DNA of 64,000 nt from positions 1 through 64,000 of the forward strand of contig CADCBZ010000028.1 in assembly GCA_902799765.1 (NCBI GenBank), read 5' to 3'. This document shows positions 53,398 to 63,622 of the stretch, in pieces. Within the stretch, counting starts at the first letter, position 1. Each line of letters opens with the position of its first letter. The notes beneath the pieces were generated by a model. It was not told the DNA's origin, ran no database searches, and saw nothing but the letters and a program-made list of their open reading frames with translations. This DNA comes from an uncultured Prevotellaceae bacterium. GTDB taxonomy: Bacteria > Bacteroidota > Bacteroidia > Bacteroidales > Bacteroidaceae. The translations under genes were made by a program, and so were the position numbers.

Positions 53398-54207
53398 TCA
53401 GTTATTCTTTACTATTCTGATAGAGAGCGTCTCTGGATCGAAAACAATTCCTTCACGCTCGATAAATCTGCCTAAGGCACCCTGTTGTGCCAATTCTTGA
53501 GGCGTGCCGATGGTCATCCCTGTTTCATGGGTCATCAACCAGACGGTATCAGCCAGTTGTAAGGCCAACTCCACATCATGTGTGGAAAGGAAGATGGTCT
53601 TTCCAGCCTGACGACTGATGAGACGAAGCAGCTGCAACACTTCTACCTTACTGGGGTAATCCAAGAAGGCTGTGGGCTCGTCGAGATAGATTACTGGTGT
53701 CTGCTGGGCCAGAGCCTTCGCTATCATCACCTTCTGACGTTCACCATCACTCAACGTATGTACCATTCGCTTGGCAAGCGACTCGATACCCACAAGGGCT
53801 ATCGACTCATCGACGATCCGCATGTCTTCTTCCGAATAGGTTCCCCAGAACCCTGTATAAGGAGACCTTCCAAGACTGACCAGTTCGCGCACCGTCATAT
53901 TCCTGACATCAGGTTTCTCCGTCAGCACCACGCCGATCTTATGACTCAATTCCTTGTCAGACATCTCAGAGATCTCTCTGCTATGCAATCCGTCATTTTC
54001 AGCAAACAGAATCTCTCCAGCTATCTTCGGTTGAAAGGCTGAAAGTGTACGCAACAATGTGGATTTACCAACACCATTAGCACCAAGCAGACAGGTAAGC
54101 TCACCACTTCGGATTGCTCCGTTGATATGCTCAGCGACTACTCTCACACCGTTTTTCGAAGGGTAACCGATGCCAAGTTCTTTGAGTACTATCGTTTCAA
54201 CATTCAT
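53398..54207 (-). CDS. ABC transporter ATP-binding protein (BtuD/FecE type)
   Basis: A 269-aa ATPase of the vitamin B12 / iron-chelate importer class. Walker A is LLGANGVGKST (residues 40-50), the signature is TLSDGERQKVMIAKAL, and Walker B is PVIYLDEPTAFLDYP, followed by the H-loop STHDVELAL. The start at 54207 is the only internal ATG near the family start; an upstream start at 54228 would overlap a likely -7 box (TATCTTTG on the minus strand, 54225-54218). Its substrate-binding and permease partners are not adjacent; the BtuF-like protein at 30.6 kb is a candidate partner. Confidence 0.85.
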   Translation of the reverse strand: MNVETIVLKELGIGYPSKNGVRVVAEHINGAIRSGELTCLLGANGVGKSTLLRTLSAFQPKIAGEILFAENDGLHSREISEMSDKELSHKIGVVLTEKPDVRNMTVRELVSLGRSPYTGFWGTYSEEDMRIVDESIALVGIESLAKRMVHTLSDGERQKVMIAKALAQQTPVIYLDEPTAFLDYPSKVEVLQLLRLISRQAGKTIFLSTHDVELALQLADTVWLMTHETGMTIGTPQELAQQGALGRFIEREGIVFDPETLSIRIVKNN

Positions 54208-54270
54208 GTTTGTGCTGCAAAGATACAATATTTTTTCATTAATTGTATCATTTTTCCTTAATTTTTTATG

Positions 54271-54843
54271 TCAAGACTCTTCAATCAAGTGTGTGATCAG
54301 TATTTTGAGACCTATAACAATGAGAATCAGACCACCAAAAAGTTCTGGTTTCAGACGATGAGCTATAGCTCGTCCGAATTGGGCACCAAGGCGTGTACCA
54401 ATGATACTGAAGAGAGAGGATACTACACCTATTATTATAATAGGAAGCAACAACTGAGAGATTTCATTAAAACCTGTACAGGCAAACGAAATACCTATAG
54501 CCATTGCATCGATACTGGTAGCAACAGCTAATAATAGTTGGGTACGAAGTCGAAGCGGGTTGAAGAAATGCTCTTCTTCTGGCGAAAAAGACTCGCGAAT
54601 CATATTTCCTCCAATCAATAACAACAAGGCAAAAGCAATCCAGTGATCAAAAGCCTCAATATCACTACGGAAGAAACTGATACCTATCCATCCAATCAAT
54701 GGCATCAAAGCCTGGAAGAAACCAAAGAGGAAAGCCATTCGTGGCAACCATTGCTTTCGCGTCAATACACCACTGACAATAGAGACTGCGAAACAGTCCA
54801 TTGCCAATGCGATCGCCAGAAGGATAATATCCAATAGATTCAT
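54271..54843 (-). CDS. mntP: Manganese efflux pump MntP
   Basis: A 190-aa six-segment membrane protein of the MntP (YebN) family. The paired motifs AIALAMDCFAVSIVSG and LAVATSIDAMAIGISFA carry the Asp residues needed for Mn export, and GGNMIRESF is conserved. The start at 54843 (MNLLDIILL) follows the TrmH-type gene by 8 bp; a longer frame to 54948 lies inside that gene. No manganese riboswitch was seen. Confidence 0.92.
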   Translation of the reverse strand: MNLLDIILLAIALAMDCFAVSIVSGVLTRKQWLPRMAFLFGFFQALMPLIGWIGISFFRSDIEAFDHWIAFALLLLIGGNMIRESFSPEEEHFFNPLRLRTQLLLAVATSIDAMAIGISFACTGFNEISQLLLPIIIIGVVSSLFSIIGTRLGAQFGRAIAHRLKPELFGGLILIVIGLKILITHLIEES

Positions 54844-54851
54844 ATATCTTT

Positions 54852-55379
54852 CTAAAGTTTTGTTTTTGCAAAATGCCAGATGACAATACCACCAGTCACA
54901 GAGACATTCATGGAATGCTTTGTACCAAACTGAGGAATCTCCAGACAACCATCACAGGCATCTACGACCTCTTGATGTACACCTTTTACTTCATTACCAA
55001 GTATGACAGCATATTTCTGATCTGTCTCAGGCTTGAAATCCTGTAACATCGTAGAACCATGTGCCTGTTCGATGGCATAGACTTGATAACCTTCAGCCTT
55101 CAAAGATTTTAAAGCCTCCATAGCAGTAGGGAAATATTTCCAGCTTACACTATCCTCCGCACCAAGAGCAGTCTTATGAATCTCTGCCATTGGAGGTGTG
55201 GAAGTGATGCCACACAAATAGACAGCTTCAATACGAAAGGCATCACCTGTACGAAACACACTGCCTACATTGTGCATCGAACGGACATCATCCAATACCA
55301 CTATCAATGGTAACTTATCCGCCTCTTTGAACTCCTCCACAGAGAGGCGCTGCATTTCTATCGTCCTTAATTTCTTCAT
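54852..55379 (-). CDS. TrmH/SpoU family RNA 2'-O-methyltransferase
   Basis: A 175-aa knotted (SPOUT) methyltransferase. Motif 1 is RSMHNVGSVFRTGDAF (Asn and Arg catalytic), motif 2 is VILGNEVKGV, motif 3 is IPQFGTKHSMNVSVTGG. It methylates a ribose in tRNA or rRNA using S-adenosylmethionine; the site is unknown. It has its own promoter and is probably co-transcribed with mntP. Confidence 0.92.
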   Translation of the reverse strand: MKKLRTIEMQRLSVEEFKEADKLPLIVVLDDVRSMHNVGSVFRTGDAFRIEAVYLCGITSTPPMAEIHKTALGAEDSVSWKYFPTAMEALKSLKAEGYQVYAIEQAHGSTMLQDFKPETDQKYAVILGNEVKGVHQEVVDACDGCLEIPQFGTKHSMNVSVTGGIVIWHFAKTKL

Positions 55380-55387
55380 CGTGGTTG

Positions 55388-55419
55388 CAAAGTTACGATT
55401 AAGTCAGCAAACTACCAAA
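55388..55419 (-). promoter_or_regulatory. Promoter of the TrmH-type gene and mntP
   Basis: On the minus strand TTTG (55419-55416), a 20-base spacer and TAACTTTG (55395-55388) match the Bacteroidetes consensus exactly. Confidence 0.55.
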
Positions 55420-55437
55420 TTATTATGGTGAAAAAAA

Positions 55438-55731
55438 TGTGGATAACTATGTGGAAAACGTCGTTGATAACTCACAAAATCATTATCGCCTCGTTCGATA
55501 TAGGGATATTCACAGGGTTATTCATAGGTTTTTAGAAAGATTTCCACCGTTTTTTGCCGAAAAATAATATAAACTTATTATATTTGCACCAAAATTGGAA
55601 ATTGTGGATAAATGATCTTATGAACTCATAATCAGAGAGAAACAATCCACATAGGGTATTGATAAAGTGAATTTCAACGTGTATAACTAATCTACCAAGA
55701 AAATCAGTAGAAAGTTATCAAGATATTCACG
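55438..55731. other. DnaA-box cluster, candidate replication origin
   Basis: Two exact DnaA boxes (TGTGGATAA, reverse of TTATCCACA) lie at 55438-55446 and 55603-55611. Single-mismatch matches lie at 55450-55458, 55506-55514, 55518-55526 and 55678-55686, and two-mismatch ones at 55643-55651 and 55723-55731. AT-rich tracts at 55555-55590 and 55740-55795 could unwind. The 415-bp stretch 55380-55794 has no gene. It may be oriC, or a DnaA-controlled region upstream of nadA. Confidence 0.45.
55553..55586 (+). promoter_or_regulatory. Possible promoter upstream of nadA
   Basis: TATATTTG (55579-55586) is a good -7 match; TTTG (55553-55556) is 22 bases upstream, slightly far. The leader to nadA would be about 200 bases and would contain several DnaA-box-like sites. 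Confidence 0.3.
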
Positions 55732-55794
55732 GCATATCATACTACTTATTTCTATTTTTAAAGAAAAGATTAAAAGAAAAATAAATATATTGTG

Positions 55795-56739
55795 ATGTTG
55801 AAAACAGAAGAATTGAAAGCTGAGATACGTCGTATGTGTGATGAGAAAGGTGCTATTATCCTGGCTCACTACTATACGATTGGTGATATTCAGGATATTG
55901 CAGATTTCGTAGGCGACTCTTTGGCTTTAGCTCGTAAGGCTGCAGAGACGGATGCGAAAATCATGGTGATGTGTGGTGTTCATTTCATGGCTGAGACCTG
56001 TAAACTGCTCTCACCTGACAAAATGGTACTTTGTCCAGACTTAAATGCTGGTTGTTCTTTGGCTGACAGTTGTAAGGCTGAAGACTTGAAGAAATTCAAG
56101 GAAGAGCATCCTGGTTATCAGGTCATCTCTTATGTAAATACCACAGCTGCTGTGAAAGCATTGACAGATGTTGTTGTAACCAGTGGAAATGCCAAGAAAG
56201 TCGTAGATCAGTTGCCAAAGAATGCCAAACTGATTTTTGGTCCTGATTATAACCTTGGTAATTATATTAATGAGGTAACAGGTCGTAATATGTTGTTATG
56301 GAATGGTGGTTGTCATGTGCATGAACGTTTTTCTGTAGAAAAGATCATAGAACTGAAAAAGCAATATCCTGATGCTATCGTAATGGCTCATTTAGAGTGT
56401 AAGGCACCTGTCTTGGCTTTAGCAGATATTAAGGGTAGTACAGCTGATATGCTTCGCGAAGCAAAGAATAATCCAGCTAAGCAGTTTATTGTCGCTACAG
56501 AGGCTGGAATCCTGCATGAACTGCAACGTACTTGTCCTGATAAGGAATTCATCCCAGTACCTCCTGAAATCAGCGAGAGCGGCTTGGAATGTAGCTGTAA
56601 TGAGTGTCAGTATATGAAGCTGAATACACTCGAAAAAGTATATGAATGTCTGAAGAACGAAAGTCCTCAAATTGAGATTGATCCTGAGATTGCAAAAGAC
56701 GCTGTGAAACCTATAAATCGTATGCTGGAGTTAAGCTAA
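55795..56739 (+). CDS. nadA: Quinolinate synthase
   Basis: A 314-aa NadA that makes quinolinate from iminoaspartate and dihydroxyacetone phosphate using a [4Fe-4S] cluster. Cluster-type cysteines are in MVMCGVHFMAETCK, MAHLECKAP and GLECSCNECQYMKLNTL, and the N-terminal ILAHYYTIGDIQDIADFVGD is conserved. The ATG at 55795 is used; the preceding GTG is also in frame. The usual partners nadB and nadC are not adjacent. The coding sequence is more AT-rich than most of the window. It ends in two consecutive terminator-like hairpins. Confidence 0.95.
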   Translation: MLKTEELKAEIRRMCDEKGAIILAHYYTIGDIQDIADFVGDSLALARKAAETDAKIMVMCGVHFMAETCKLLSPDKMVLCPDLNAGCSLADSCKAEDLKKFKEEHPGYQVISYVNTTAAVKALTDVVVTSGNAKKVVDQLPKNAKLIFGPDYNLGNYINEVTGRNMLLWNGGCHVHERFSVEKIIELKKQYPDAIVMAHLECKAPVLALADIKGSTADMLREAKNNPAKQFIVATEAGILHELQRTCPDKEFIPVPPEISESGLECSCNECQYMKLNTLEKVYECLKNESPQIEIDPEIAKDAVKPINRMLELS

Positions 56740-56757
56740 AGACTCCAGCATTTTTTT
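56722..56757 (+). terminator. Intrinsic terminator of nadA
   Basis: ATGCTGGAGT (56722-56731) pairs with ACTCCAGCAT (56742-56751), followed by a run of seven T (56751-56757). The stem includes the end of the coding sequence. Confidence 0.7.
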
Positions 56758-56806
56758 GCTACCATTAAGGGAAAAAATTGCTAGCATTAATGGTAGCAAC
56801 TTTTTT
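56756..56806 (+). terminator. Second hairpin with T run after nadA
   Basis: TTGCTACCATTA (56756-56767) and TAATGGTAGCAA (56788-56799) form a perfect 12-bp stem with a 20-base loop, followed by TTTTTT (56801-56806). It overlaps the 3' end of the convergent porZ-like gene. Confidence 0.6.
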
Positions 56807-58757
56807 AGTTAATAATAGCGATTTTGCAGACTATACCACTATTGCCTTCAGAAGTGGCTGTAATGACGAAATAAATACCACTTGCCACTCGCCTACCCTG
56901 ACGATCATTTCCATCCCAAGTGAACATACCACCATTACTACGTCCTTGAGCAATCAGAGCACCATTCGATGCAGTGATTTTCACATCAGCATCGTAAGTA
57001 AGACCAGTAATGGTAATCAGTCCTGTATAGTCTGGTGTCACAGGATTAGGATAGGCATAGACATTATCTTTTGTCATTTCTTCAGAAGGTTCTGTAGCAT
57101 CGCCTTGATAAGAACAGAGTCCCTTATCTGTGAGGAAATATACTTTGCCAGTCTTTGGATTGATAGCAGTAGAACTGATGGTATTTGATAACAGATAGGA
57201 GTTGTCTTCCTTAAAATTTGCAAGCTGCTGTATATTATCAGCACTAATCAGGAAAGCACCAGCACCATTGGTGGCAAACCACTTCCGATTACCACCATCA
57301 ATAGCAATATGGCTGATATTGACGCCATACAACAGATAGTCAGCATAGTCAGTACCATCGTTACGAGGCACTTTAATCTGATAGAACGTTACATCCTCTT
57401 GTCCTACTTCCTCGCTCTTAATCATAAACGGACCTAGGTTGGTACCTACCCAGATATTCTTCTCTTTATCTTCACAGACACTATTCACAAAGGTAAGCGA
57501 ATAGGTGATACCATCCTGATTCGTCCAGTTGCTGTATTTAAAAAGCTCACCAGTTGAGGGATTATAACAGAATACGGACTGATCTATCCAAGAGGTATTG
57601 ACAAACCAAAGAAGTCCTCGACTATCAAAGAACATACTTCTGAGTCCTGCAAGTGAAATGCCGTCAAGGTTTTCTAATAGATCTTGATGATAATCCGTCC
57701 AAATATGATCTTTGGAAAGCACAAGCATATTCACGCCTTTTGCCTGACTATTAAGTACTACCAGATTGCCTGCTTGATCGAACTGAATACCATTGATAAG
57801 CACATAATCATTACCCAATTCTGTACCTCGATCGATAGCAGGTCTTAGTGGACTGTTATCCTTATTATAATAATTCAGTAACTGTCCGTCTTTAAACTCA
57901 TAAAGTCCACATCTGCCTCCTGCATAGACATGAGTTTTATCTGTAGGATCCACACTGATGCAATTGATGTCGAGATAAGGATAGCCTGTCTTTTCAGAGA
58001 TATTATCCTCATAAATCATCCAATCATTCCCATCATACACCTGAATAGTTCCAGGATAATTATAATCGTTCATACCTGAAAGGAAATAGCCACCAGTGGT
58101 ATATAACTTTCCATTCAGAAAGGTTGACTCATAGAAATGATTGTATTTAGGACCTATAGGATTGAGTTTCTCTACGATAGCTCTGTAGGTCTCTAAATCC
58201 TTATATTCATCATAGCTGGGCAGATCTTTTGGATAATTAGGATTATTAGGCCAATAGGTATCTGTGATCTCTGCTTTCTGCATATTCACCTTCACATAGC
58301 CAAAATCGCAATCGAGCCAAACATAGATATCATCAATGATCAGACGATTCACAGTCTTGCTCTCTGTCATGATCTTCGTATAGAGATCAGAGATATTTGT
58401 CACATTGCCTTTAATATCTATCAGGTCGATATTTGAATTCTGATAGACAGCAATCAGCTTTTGTACTTTAGGATTCCAGGCAATATGTGTGATATAAGTA
58501 TCATTAAGCCCAGTTACTTTATCATAAGTGGTGATACTCTCATCGTTCTGATTATACTGATAAAGTGAGTTGGAAGCTAAGACAAAGAGCTGTTTATCAG
58601 AAGCTGCACAGATGTTCTGTAGCTCATTATAAGCAAGGTGATTCTCCCAGGTTCCTACTTGCGAATAAGTGAAAAGAGAGAAGTGAAAAGTGAAGAATAG
58701 TAACAGAATTCTCTGCCACCCCAAATACTTGTTGATCCTATACTTTTCACTTCTCAT
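56805..58757 (-). CDS. porZ: PorZ-like type IX secretion system beta-propeller protein
   Basis: A 650-aa secreted protein with an N-terminal signal (about 1-32, ending LFTYSQVGTW). Most of the length is a two-propeller region starting GTWENHLAYNELQNICAA, a pattern typical of PorZ, the attachment-complex subunit that helps anchor type IX cargo to anionic lipopolysaccharide. The end is a type IX C-terminal sorting domain (YAYPNPVTPDYTGLITITG, then DGNDRQGRRVASGIYFVI). It starts 4 bp after the YitT-RdgB gene and so probably belongs to the leuS operon. Its presence implies a type IX system in this organism. Distinction from other propeller-CTD proteins rests on overall resemblance. Confidence 0.75.
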   Translation of the reverse strand: MRSEKYRINKYLGWQRILLLFFTFHFSLFTYSQVGTWENHLAYNELQNICAASDKQLFVLASNSLYQYNQNDESITTYDKVTGLNDTYITHIAWNPKVQKLIAVYQNSNIDLIDIKGNVTNISDLYTKIMTESKTVNRLIIDDIYVWLDCDFGYVKVNMQKAEITDTYWPNNPNYPKDLPSYDEYKDLETYRAIVEKLNPIGPKYNHFYESTFLNGKLYTTGGYFLSGMNDYNYPGTIQVYDGNDWMIYEDNISEKTGYPYLDINCISVDPTDKTHVYAGGRCGLYEFKDGQLLNYYNKDNSPLRPAIDRGTELGNDYVLINGIQFDQAGNLVVLNSQAKGVNMLVLSKDHIWTDYHQDLLENLDGISLAGLRSMFFDSRGLLWFVNTSWIDQSVFCYNPSTGELFKYSNWTNQDGITYSLTFVNSVCEDKEKNIWVGTNLGPFMIKSEEVGQEDVTFYQIKVPRNDGTDYADYLLYGVNISHIAIDGGNRKWFATNGAGAFLISADNIQQLANFKEDNSYLLSNTISSTAINPKTGKVYFLTDKGLCSYQGDATEPSEEMTKDNVYAYPNPVTPDYTGLITITGLTYDADVKITASNGALIAQGRSNGGMFTWDGNDRQGRRVASGIYFVITATSEGNSGIVCKIAIIN

Positions 58758-58761
58758 TTCT

Positions 58762-60285
58762 TCACTTCTTCAGATAATCTGCAAGTTTTTGAACGGCTCT
58801 TGCCCTATGACTGATATGATTCTTAATACCAGTACCCAGTTCAGCAAAAGTCTTGTCATAGCCATCAGGTTGGAAAATAGGATCATAACCAAAGCCCTCT
58901 CCTCCCCTACGCTCACGGATAATCTCACCATTGACAATACCTTCGAAGGTGGTGATTTTCCCATCGATAATCAATGCGATGATCGTACGGAATCGGGCCT
59001 TACGATTATCTTTCTGCTCCAACTCATGCAGTAGACGAGTCATATTGGCACCAGAGTCATGAGACTTTGCATTGCCAGAACCCATCATCGAAGCATAACG
59101 GGCACTATACACACCTGGGGCTCCTCCTAATGCCTCTACCTCAAGACCTGTATCATCAGCAAAGCAGTTGATATGGTATTTCTTGTAGATGTATTCTGCC
59201 TTCATTTTGGCATTATCCTCCAGTGTCTGTCCTTTCTCTGGGATATCCTCGTTGCAGTTGATATCCTTCAATGAGAGCACTTCAAACGAATTGCCCAATA
59301 TCTTACGAACCTCCGTGAGTTTATTGAGGTTGTTGGTGGCAAAGACTATTTTCATTTTCTTCTTTTTTACGTTCACCCTCATCTCATCGAAACCCTCACC
59401 ATAGACACCGATGACACTCGACTGTGATACAAAGGCACGGGGATCGATCATCTTGATCAGGCGGAACATATTCACACTCTCGTTCTTTCTGGCCAGGATA
59501 CAGAGCACCTTCATCTGATGACCTGTGTACCAGCCGTGACCATCAAGGATCGTCACACCATGATTCATCTCTGTACCAATGGCATTGGCTATCTCCTGCC
59601 ATTTACTGGAGAAGATGAAGAACTGTACAGACTGACGACGTGCATTCATCACATAGTCGAGCACATAGTTCTCCATCGTCATCACGCAGAAGCCGAACAT
59701 TACCTTATGGGCGCGCTCCATATAGTCGCCAAACTGGGGGAAGAACATACACGAGCCAATGATACAGAAGTCTGCAGCAATCAGTACATTGCCCAACGAT
59801 ACGTTAGGATGGAACTTGTTCACTGAGGCTGCAATGATGTCTGTACCACCAGTGGAACCGTTGTTCATAAAGACGGTAGCCAAAGCGATACCAGTAATTA
59901 CACAGCCAATGATCATTGACATGAAATCCTGTCCCTCACCCATCAGTTTGAAAGGCATACCATTCTCCTGTTTTGGAAGTATTTCCTGTGCAAACATCAG
60001 CATGAAGTAGAGGGTGAAGATGGCGAAGATAGTCTTCATCAGGAACTTCACACCCAGTATCTTCAGGGCTACTACCAGCAGGATGCCATTGATGATAATA
60101 TAGGTATTCTCAATATGGAAGCCTGTGGCATAGTAGATGATAGCCGAAAGACCTGTCACGCCTCCAGCCACAATCTGATAAGGCATCAGGAACACCGTGA
60201 AGGCGATGGTATAGAGTAAGAGACCAAGGGCTATGAAGAAATAGTCCCTGGCCTCATTGAGGATGATTTTGTGATCAATTGTCAT
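58762..60285 (-). CDS. YitT-family membrane protein fused to RdgB/HAM1 XTP/dITP diphosphatase
   Basis: A 507-aa open frame with two complete proteins joined in frame. Residues 1-310 form a YitT-type membrane protein (five or six segments, [31 protein letters not shown]) plus a C-terminal DUF2179 domain. Residues 311-507 are RdgB ([57 protein letters not shown]), which hydrolyses non-canonical purine triphosphates such as ITP. The RdgB ATG at 59355 is kept, preceded by an A-rich run (codons for KKKK), so separate initiation is also possible. It abuts leuS with no gap and precedes porZ by 4 bp. Confidence 0.88.
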   Translation of the reverse strand: MTIDHKIILNEARDYFFIALGLLLYTIAFTVFLMPYQIVAGGVTGLSAIIYYATGFHIENTYIIINGILLVVALKILGVKFLMKTIFAIFTLYFMLMFAQEILPKQENGMPFKLMGEGQDFMSMIIGCVITGIALATVFMNNGSTGGTDIIAASVNKFHPNVSLGNVLIAADFCIIGSCMFFPQFGDYMERAHKVMFGFCVMTMENYVLDYVMNARRQSVQFFIFSSKWQEIANAIGTEMNHGVTILDGHGWYTGHQMKVLCILARKNESVNMFRLIKMIDPRAFVSQSSVIGVYGEGFDEMRVNVKKKKMKIVFATNNLNKLTEVRKILGNSFEVLSLKDINCNEDIPEKGQTLEDNAKMKAEYIYKKYHINCFADDTGLEVEALGGAPGVYSARYASMMGSGNAKSHDSGANMTRLLHELEQKDNRKARFRTIIALIIDGKITTFEGIVNGEIIRERRGGEGFGYDPIFQPDGYDKTFAELGTGIKNHISHRARAVQKLADYLKK

Positions 60286-63108
60286 TTATTTCTTCAGCAC
60301 AATGTTCACCATACGCTTAGGGACGATGATAACCTTTGCTACCTGGAAACCTTCGAGATACTTCTGCGAACGCTCGTCTGCCAAGACTGCATCCTGAATG
60401 GTCTGGTTGTCAGCATCAGCAGCGAACGACATCTCGAAGCGGTTCTTACCATTGAAGGCAATACCCAACTTCACCTGGCTCTCTACGAGATACTGCTCAT
60501 CCCACTTTGGCCACTGGGCATCACAGACACTACCCTGCTCGCCTAACATCTCCCACAGTTCTTCAGCGATATGAGGTGCAAACGGCGCAATGAGGATCAC
60601 CAGCGTCTTCAGCAGTTCCTTGTTCTTGCACTTCTGCTGAGAGAGCTCATTCACGCAGATCATAAAGGCAGAGATAGAGGTGTTGTATGAGAACTGCTCG
60701 ATATCCTGAGATACCTTCTTGATCAGCTTGTGAACACTCTTCAGATTCTCTGCTGTAGCCTCGTTCTCATCGAAGCCGTTCTGATAGAGGTTCCAGAACT
60801 TACGCAGGAAACGGTGACAACCATCGATACCATTGGTATCCCAAGGCTTCGACTGCTCTACAGGACCTAGGAACATCTCGTAAAGACGCAGGGTGTCAGC
60901 ACCATACTTCTCGACGATCATATCCGGATTGACGACATTGAACATCGACTTCGACATCTTCTCAATCGCCCAACCACAGATATATTTGCCATTCTCGAGG
61001 ATGAACTCAGCATGCTCGTATTCAGGACGCCAAGCCTTGAAGGCCTCGATGTCGAGCACATCAGCAGAAACGATGTTCACATCCACGTGGATAGGTGTAA
61101 CCTCCTTGTAGTTCTCTTTCAGGTTCAGACTCACGAACTTACCCTTGTCGGCACCCTCGTCCTCGATACGATAGACGAAGTTAGAACGTCCCTGAATCAT
61201 TCCCTGATTCACGAGCTTCTTGAAGGGCTCATCCTCGCAAGAATAACCAGAATCATAAAGGAACTTATTCCAGAAACGAGAGTAGATCAGGTGGCCAGTA
61301 GCGTGCTCAGTACCTCCTACATAGAGATCCACATTACGCCAGTACTCATCTGCCTCGCGACTTACAAGCGCCTTCTCGTTCTTGGGATCCATATAACGCA
61401 GATAGTAAGCTGATGAACCAGCGAAACCTGGCATCGTGTTCAACTCCAAGGGGAAGACAGTCTTGTTGTCAATCTCATCCTTTGATACCACCTTGTCGAA
61501 CTTCGTATCCCAAGCCCACATCTTAGCGCGTCCCAATGGGGGCTCACCTGTCTCTGTTGGCTGATACTTATCGATCTCAGGCAACAGCAGAGGCAGACAC
61601 TCCTTGGGAATCATATAAGGCATATCGTCCTTGTAGTAAACAGGAAACGGCTCACCCCAGTAACGCTGACGAGAGAAGATGGCATCACGCAGACGATAGT
61701 TCACCTTCACACGACCTAAGCCCTGTTCAGTCACAAACTTCTTCGTAGCAGCAATGGCTTCCTTAACGGTTAATCCATTAAGGCTGAACTTATCAGATGC
61801 AGAGTTACACATAATACCTTCCTTGGCATCATAGCTCTCTTCACTCACATCAGCACCTTCGATCAATGGGATGATGGGCAGGTTGAAGTGCTTGGCGAAG
61901 GCATAGTCACGAGAGTCGTGAGCAGGTACGGCCATAATCGCACCAGTACCATAGCCAACCAATACATATTCTGAAATCCAGATGGGGATCTTTTCATCAG
62001 TAAACGGATTGATGGCGTAGCTTCCAGAGAACACACCAGTCACCTTATGATCCATCTGACGCTCACGCTCCGTACGTTTCTTCACATAGTCGAGATACTT
62101 CTCTACCTCAGCCTTCTGATCGGCAGTCGTCAACTCAGCTACGAGCTCACTCTCAGGAGCCAGCACCATAAAGGTGACACCAAACATCGTATCGGCACGA
62201 GTCGTAAAGATGGTGAAGTGCTTGTCTGAATCAGCAACCTTAAACTCTACTTCTGTACCCTCACTGCGACCAATCCAGTTGCGCTGAGTCTCCTTCAGAG
62301 AGTCTGTCCAATCGATCTCTTCCAGACCATCGAGCAGACGCTGTGCATAAGCAGACACACGCAGACACCACTGGCGCATCTTTTTCTGCTCCACAGGATA
62401 TCCACCACGCTCACTCACACCGTTGATCACTTCATCGTTAGCCAGTACGGTTCCCAATGCAGGGCACCAGTTCACCATCGTCTCAGCCAGGTAGGCAATA
62501 CGATAGTTCATCAACACTTCCTGCTTCTTCTTCTCAGAGAAGCTGGCCCAGTCGGAGGCTGTGAAGTGCAACTCCTCAGTACCAAGAGCATTACAGTTCT
62601 CTGTACCCATCAGTTCGAAGTGCTCAATCAGTTTGATGGTGGGCTGAGCCTTGTGGGAAGAAGTAGAATAGTAGCTCTTGAACATCCGCTGGAAGGCCCA
62701 CTGTGTCCACTTATAATAGATGGGATCGCAGGTGCGCACCTCTCTGTCCCAATCAAATGAGAAGCCGATCTTATCCAACTGCTCACGATAGCGATCGATG
62801 TTGGCGAAAGTGGTCTTCTCAGGATGCTGACCTGTCTGGATAGCATACTGCTCTGCAGGCAGACCATAGGCATCATAACCCATCGGGTTCAGCACGTTGA
62901 AGCCCTGCAGACGCTTATAACGGGCATAGATATCTGAGGCGATATAACCTAAGGGATGTCCCACGTGCAAGCCTGCCCCAGAGGGGTAAGGGAACATATT
63001 CAGCACGTAGAACTTCTTCTTGTTCTTGTCTTCCACCACGCGATAGGTTCCATTCTCCACCCATCGCTTCTGCCATTTCTGTTCGATGTCTCTGAAATTG
63101 TAATCCAT
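60286..63108 (-). CDS. leuS: Leucine-tRNA ligase
   Basis: A 940-aa class I leucyl-tRNA synthetase. The HIGH motif is HVGHPLGY (residues 48-55), the KMSKS motif is [15 protein letters not shown], and the editing domain contains [20 protein letters not shown] and [15 protein letters not shown]. Length is normal for the Bacteroidetes type. It is the first gene of a leuS / yitT-rdgB / porZ operon with its own promoter. Confidence 0.97.
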   Translation of the reverse strand: MDYNFRDIEQKWQKRWVENGTYRVVEDKNKKKFYVLNMFPYPSGAGLHVGHPLGYIASDIYARYKRLQGFNVLNPMGYDAYGLPAEQYAIQTGQHPEKTTFANIDRYREQLDKIGFSFDWDREVRTCDPIYYKWTQWAFQRMFKSYYSTSSHKAQPTIKLIEHFELMGTENCNALGTEELHFTASDWASFSEKKKQEVLMNYRIAYLAETMVNWCPALGTVLANDEVINGVSERGGYPVEQKKMRQWCLRVSAYAQRLLDGLEEIDWTDSLKETQRNWIGRSEGTEVEFKVADSDKHFTIFTTRADTMFGVTFMVLAPESELVAELTTADQKAEVEKYLDYVKKRTERERQMDHKVTGVFSGSYAINPFTDEKIPIWISEYVLVGYGTGAIMAVPAHDSRDYAFAKHFNLPIIPLIEGADVSEESYDAKEGIMCNSASDKFSLNGLTVKEAIAATKKFVTEQGLGRVKVNYRLRDAIFSRQRYWGEPFPVYYKDDMPYMIPKECLPLLLPEIDKYQPTETGEPPLGRAKMWAWDTKFDKVVSKDEIDNKTVFPLELNTMPGFAGSSAYYLRYMDPKNEKALVSREADEYWRNVDLYVGGTEHATGHLIYSRFWNKFLYDSGYSCEDEPFKKLVNQGMIQGRSNFVYRIEDEGADKGKFVSLNLKENYKEVTPIHVDVNIVSADVLDIEAFKAWRPEYEHAEFILENGKYICGWAIEKMSKSMFNVVNPDMIVEKYGADTLRLYEMFLGPVEQSKPWDTNGIDGCHRFLRKFWNLYQNGFDENEATAENLKSVHKLIKKVSQDIEQFSYNTSISAFMICVNELSQQKCKNKELLKTLVILIAPFAPHIAEELWEMLGEQGSVCDAQWPKWDEQYLVESQVKLGIAFNGKNRFEMSFAADADNQTIQDAVLADERSQKYLEGFQVAKVIIVPKRMVNIVLKK

Positions 63109-63153
63109 TGTATTTTCGTTATTTATTGTTTCCGTACATTATTGTTTGGGCTG

Positions 63154-63185
63154 CAAAGATACGAATAAGTGAGCAGAATGCCAAA
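63154..63185 (-). promoter_or_regulatory. Promoter of the leuS operon
   Basis: On the minus strand TTTG (63185-63182), a 20-base spacer and TATCTTTG (63161-63154) match the Bacteroidetes consensus exactly. The -33 element directly adjoins the stop codon of the upstream gene. Confidence 0.6.
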
Positions 63186-63575
63186 TTATTTTGGGAATAA
63201 TTCATTATTTCGCCACTTGCGATACTTCAGCCAATAATAGAGCAGCATCAACAAGCCTATACCAAAAGGTATCAGCAAAAACAAGATGAACACCACGAAG
63301 AAGGCTGCGCCGATATTCACTCCCATGTGACCTCGTGGATGAAATTCCGGCTTTTCAAGGTGCAAAGAGTCGGCTTCATAAGCCTTCAATGCCTCCTCAT
63401 ATTCTATCTGCGAGGCTGTGAATTCTTGACGACTCTTGTCTATCTCCTGTTCGCTGTAGATAATCATCCACACGAAGAAAGCAATCAGCAACGCACTGAC
63501 TATCGTCAGCATACAACCAGACCACTTCCAGCATCCGTGGGGTTTCTTTATTGGCTTATAGGGATCATTCATCAT
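63186..63575 (-). CDS. Small two-segment membrane protein of unknown function
   Basis: About 129 aa from MMNDPYKPIKKPHG. It has two membrane segments (MLTIVSALLIAFFVWMII and AAFFVVFILFLLIPFGIGLL) joined by a charged coiled-coil-like stretch (SQIEYEEALKAYEADSLHLE). No family recognised. The start at 63575 (or 63572) is preferred over 63605, which overlaps the -7 box. It lies upstream of leuS on the same strand. Confidence 0.55.
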   Translation of the reverse strand: MMNDPYKPIKKPHGCWKWSGCMLTIVSALLIAFFVWMIIYSEQEIDKSRQEFTASQIEYEEALKAYEADSLHLEKPEFHPRGHMGVNIGAAFFVVFILFLLIPFGIGLLMLLYYWLKYRKWRNNELFPK

Positions 63576-63590
63576 AAAAATCTCTTTTTG

Positions 63591-63622
63591 TTTGCAAAGA
63601 TACAAATTTATTTGTAAATTTG
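63591..63622 (+). promoter_or_regulatory. Promoter of the ion channel gene
   Basis: TTTG (63591-63594), a 20-base spacer and TAAATTTG (63615-63622) match the Bacteroidetes consensus exactly. The ATG follows at 63646. Confidence 0.6.
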
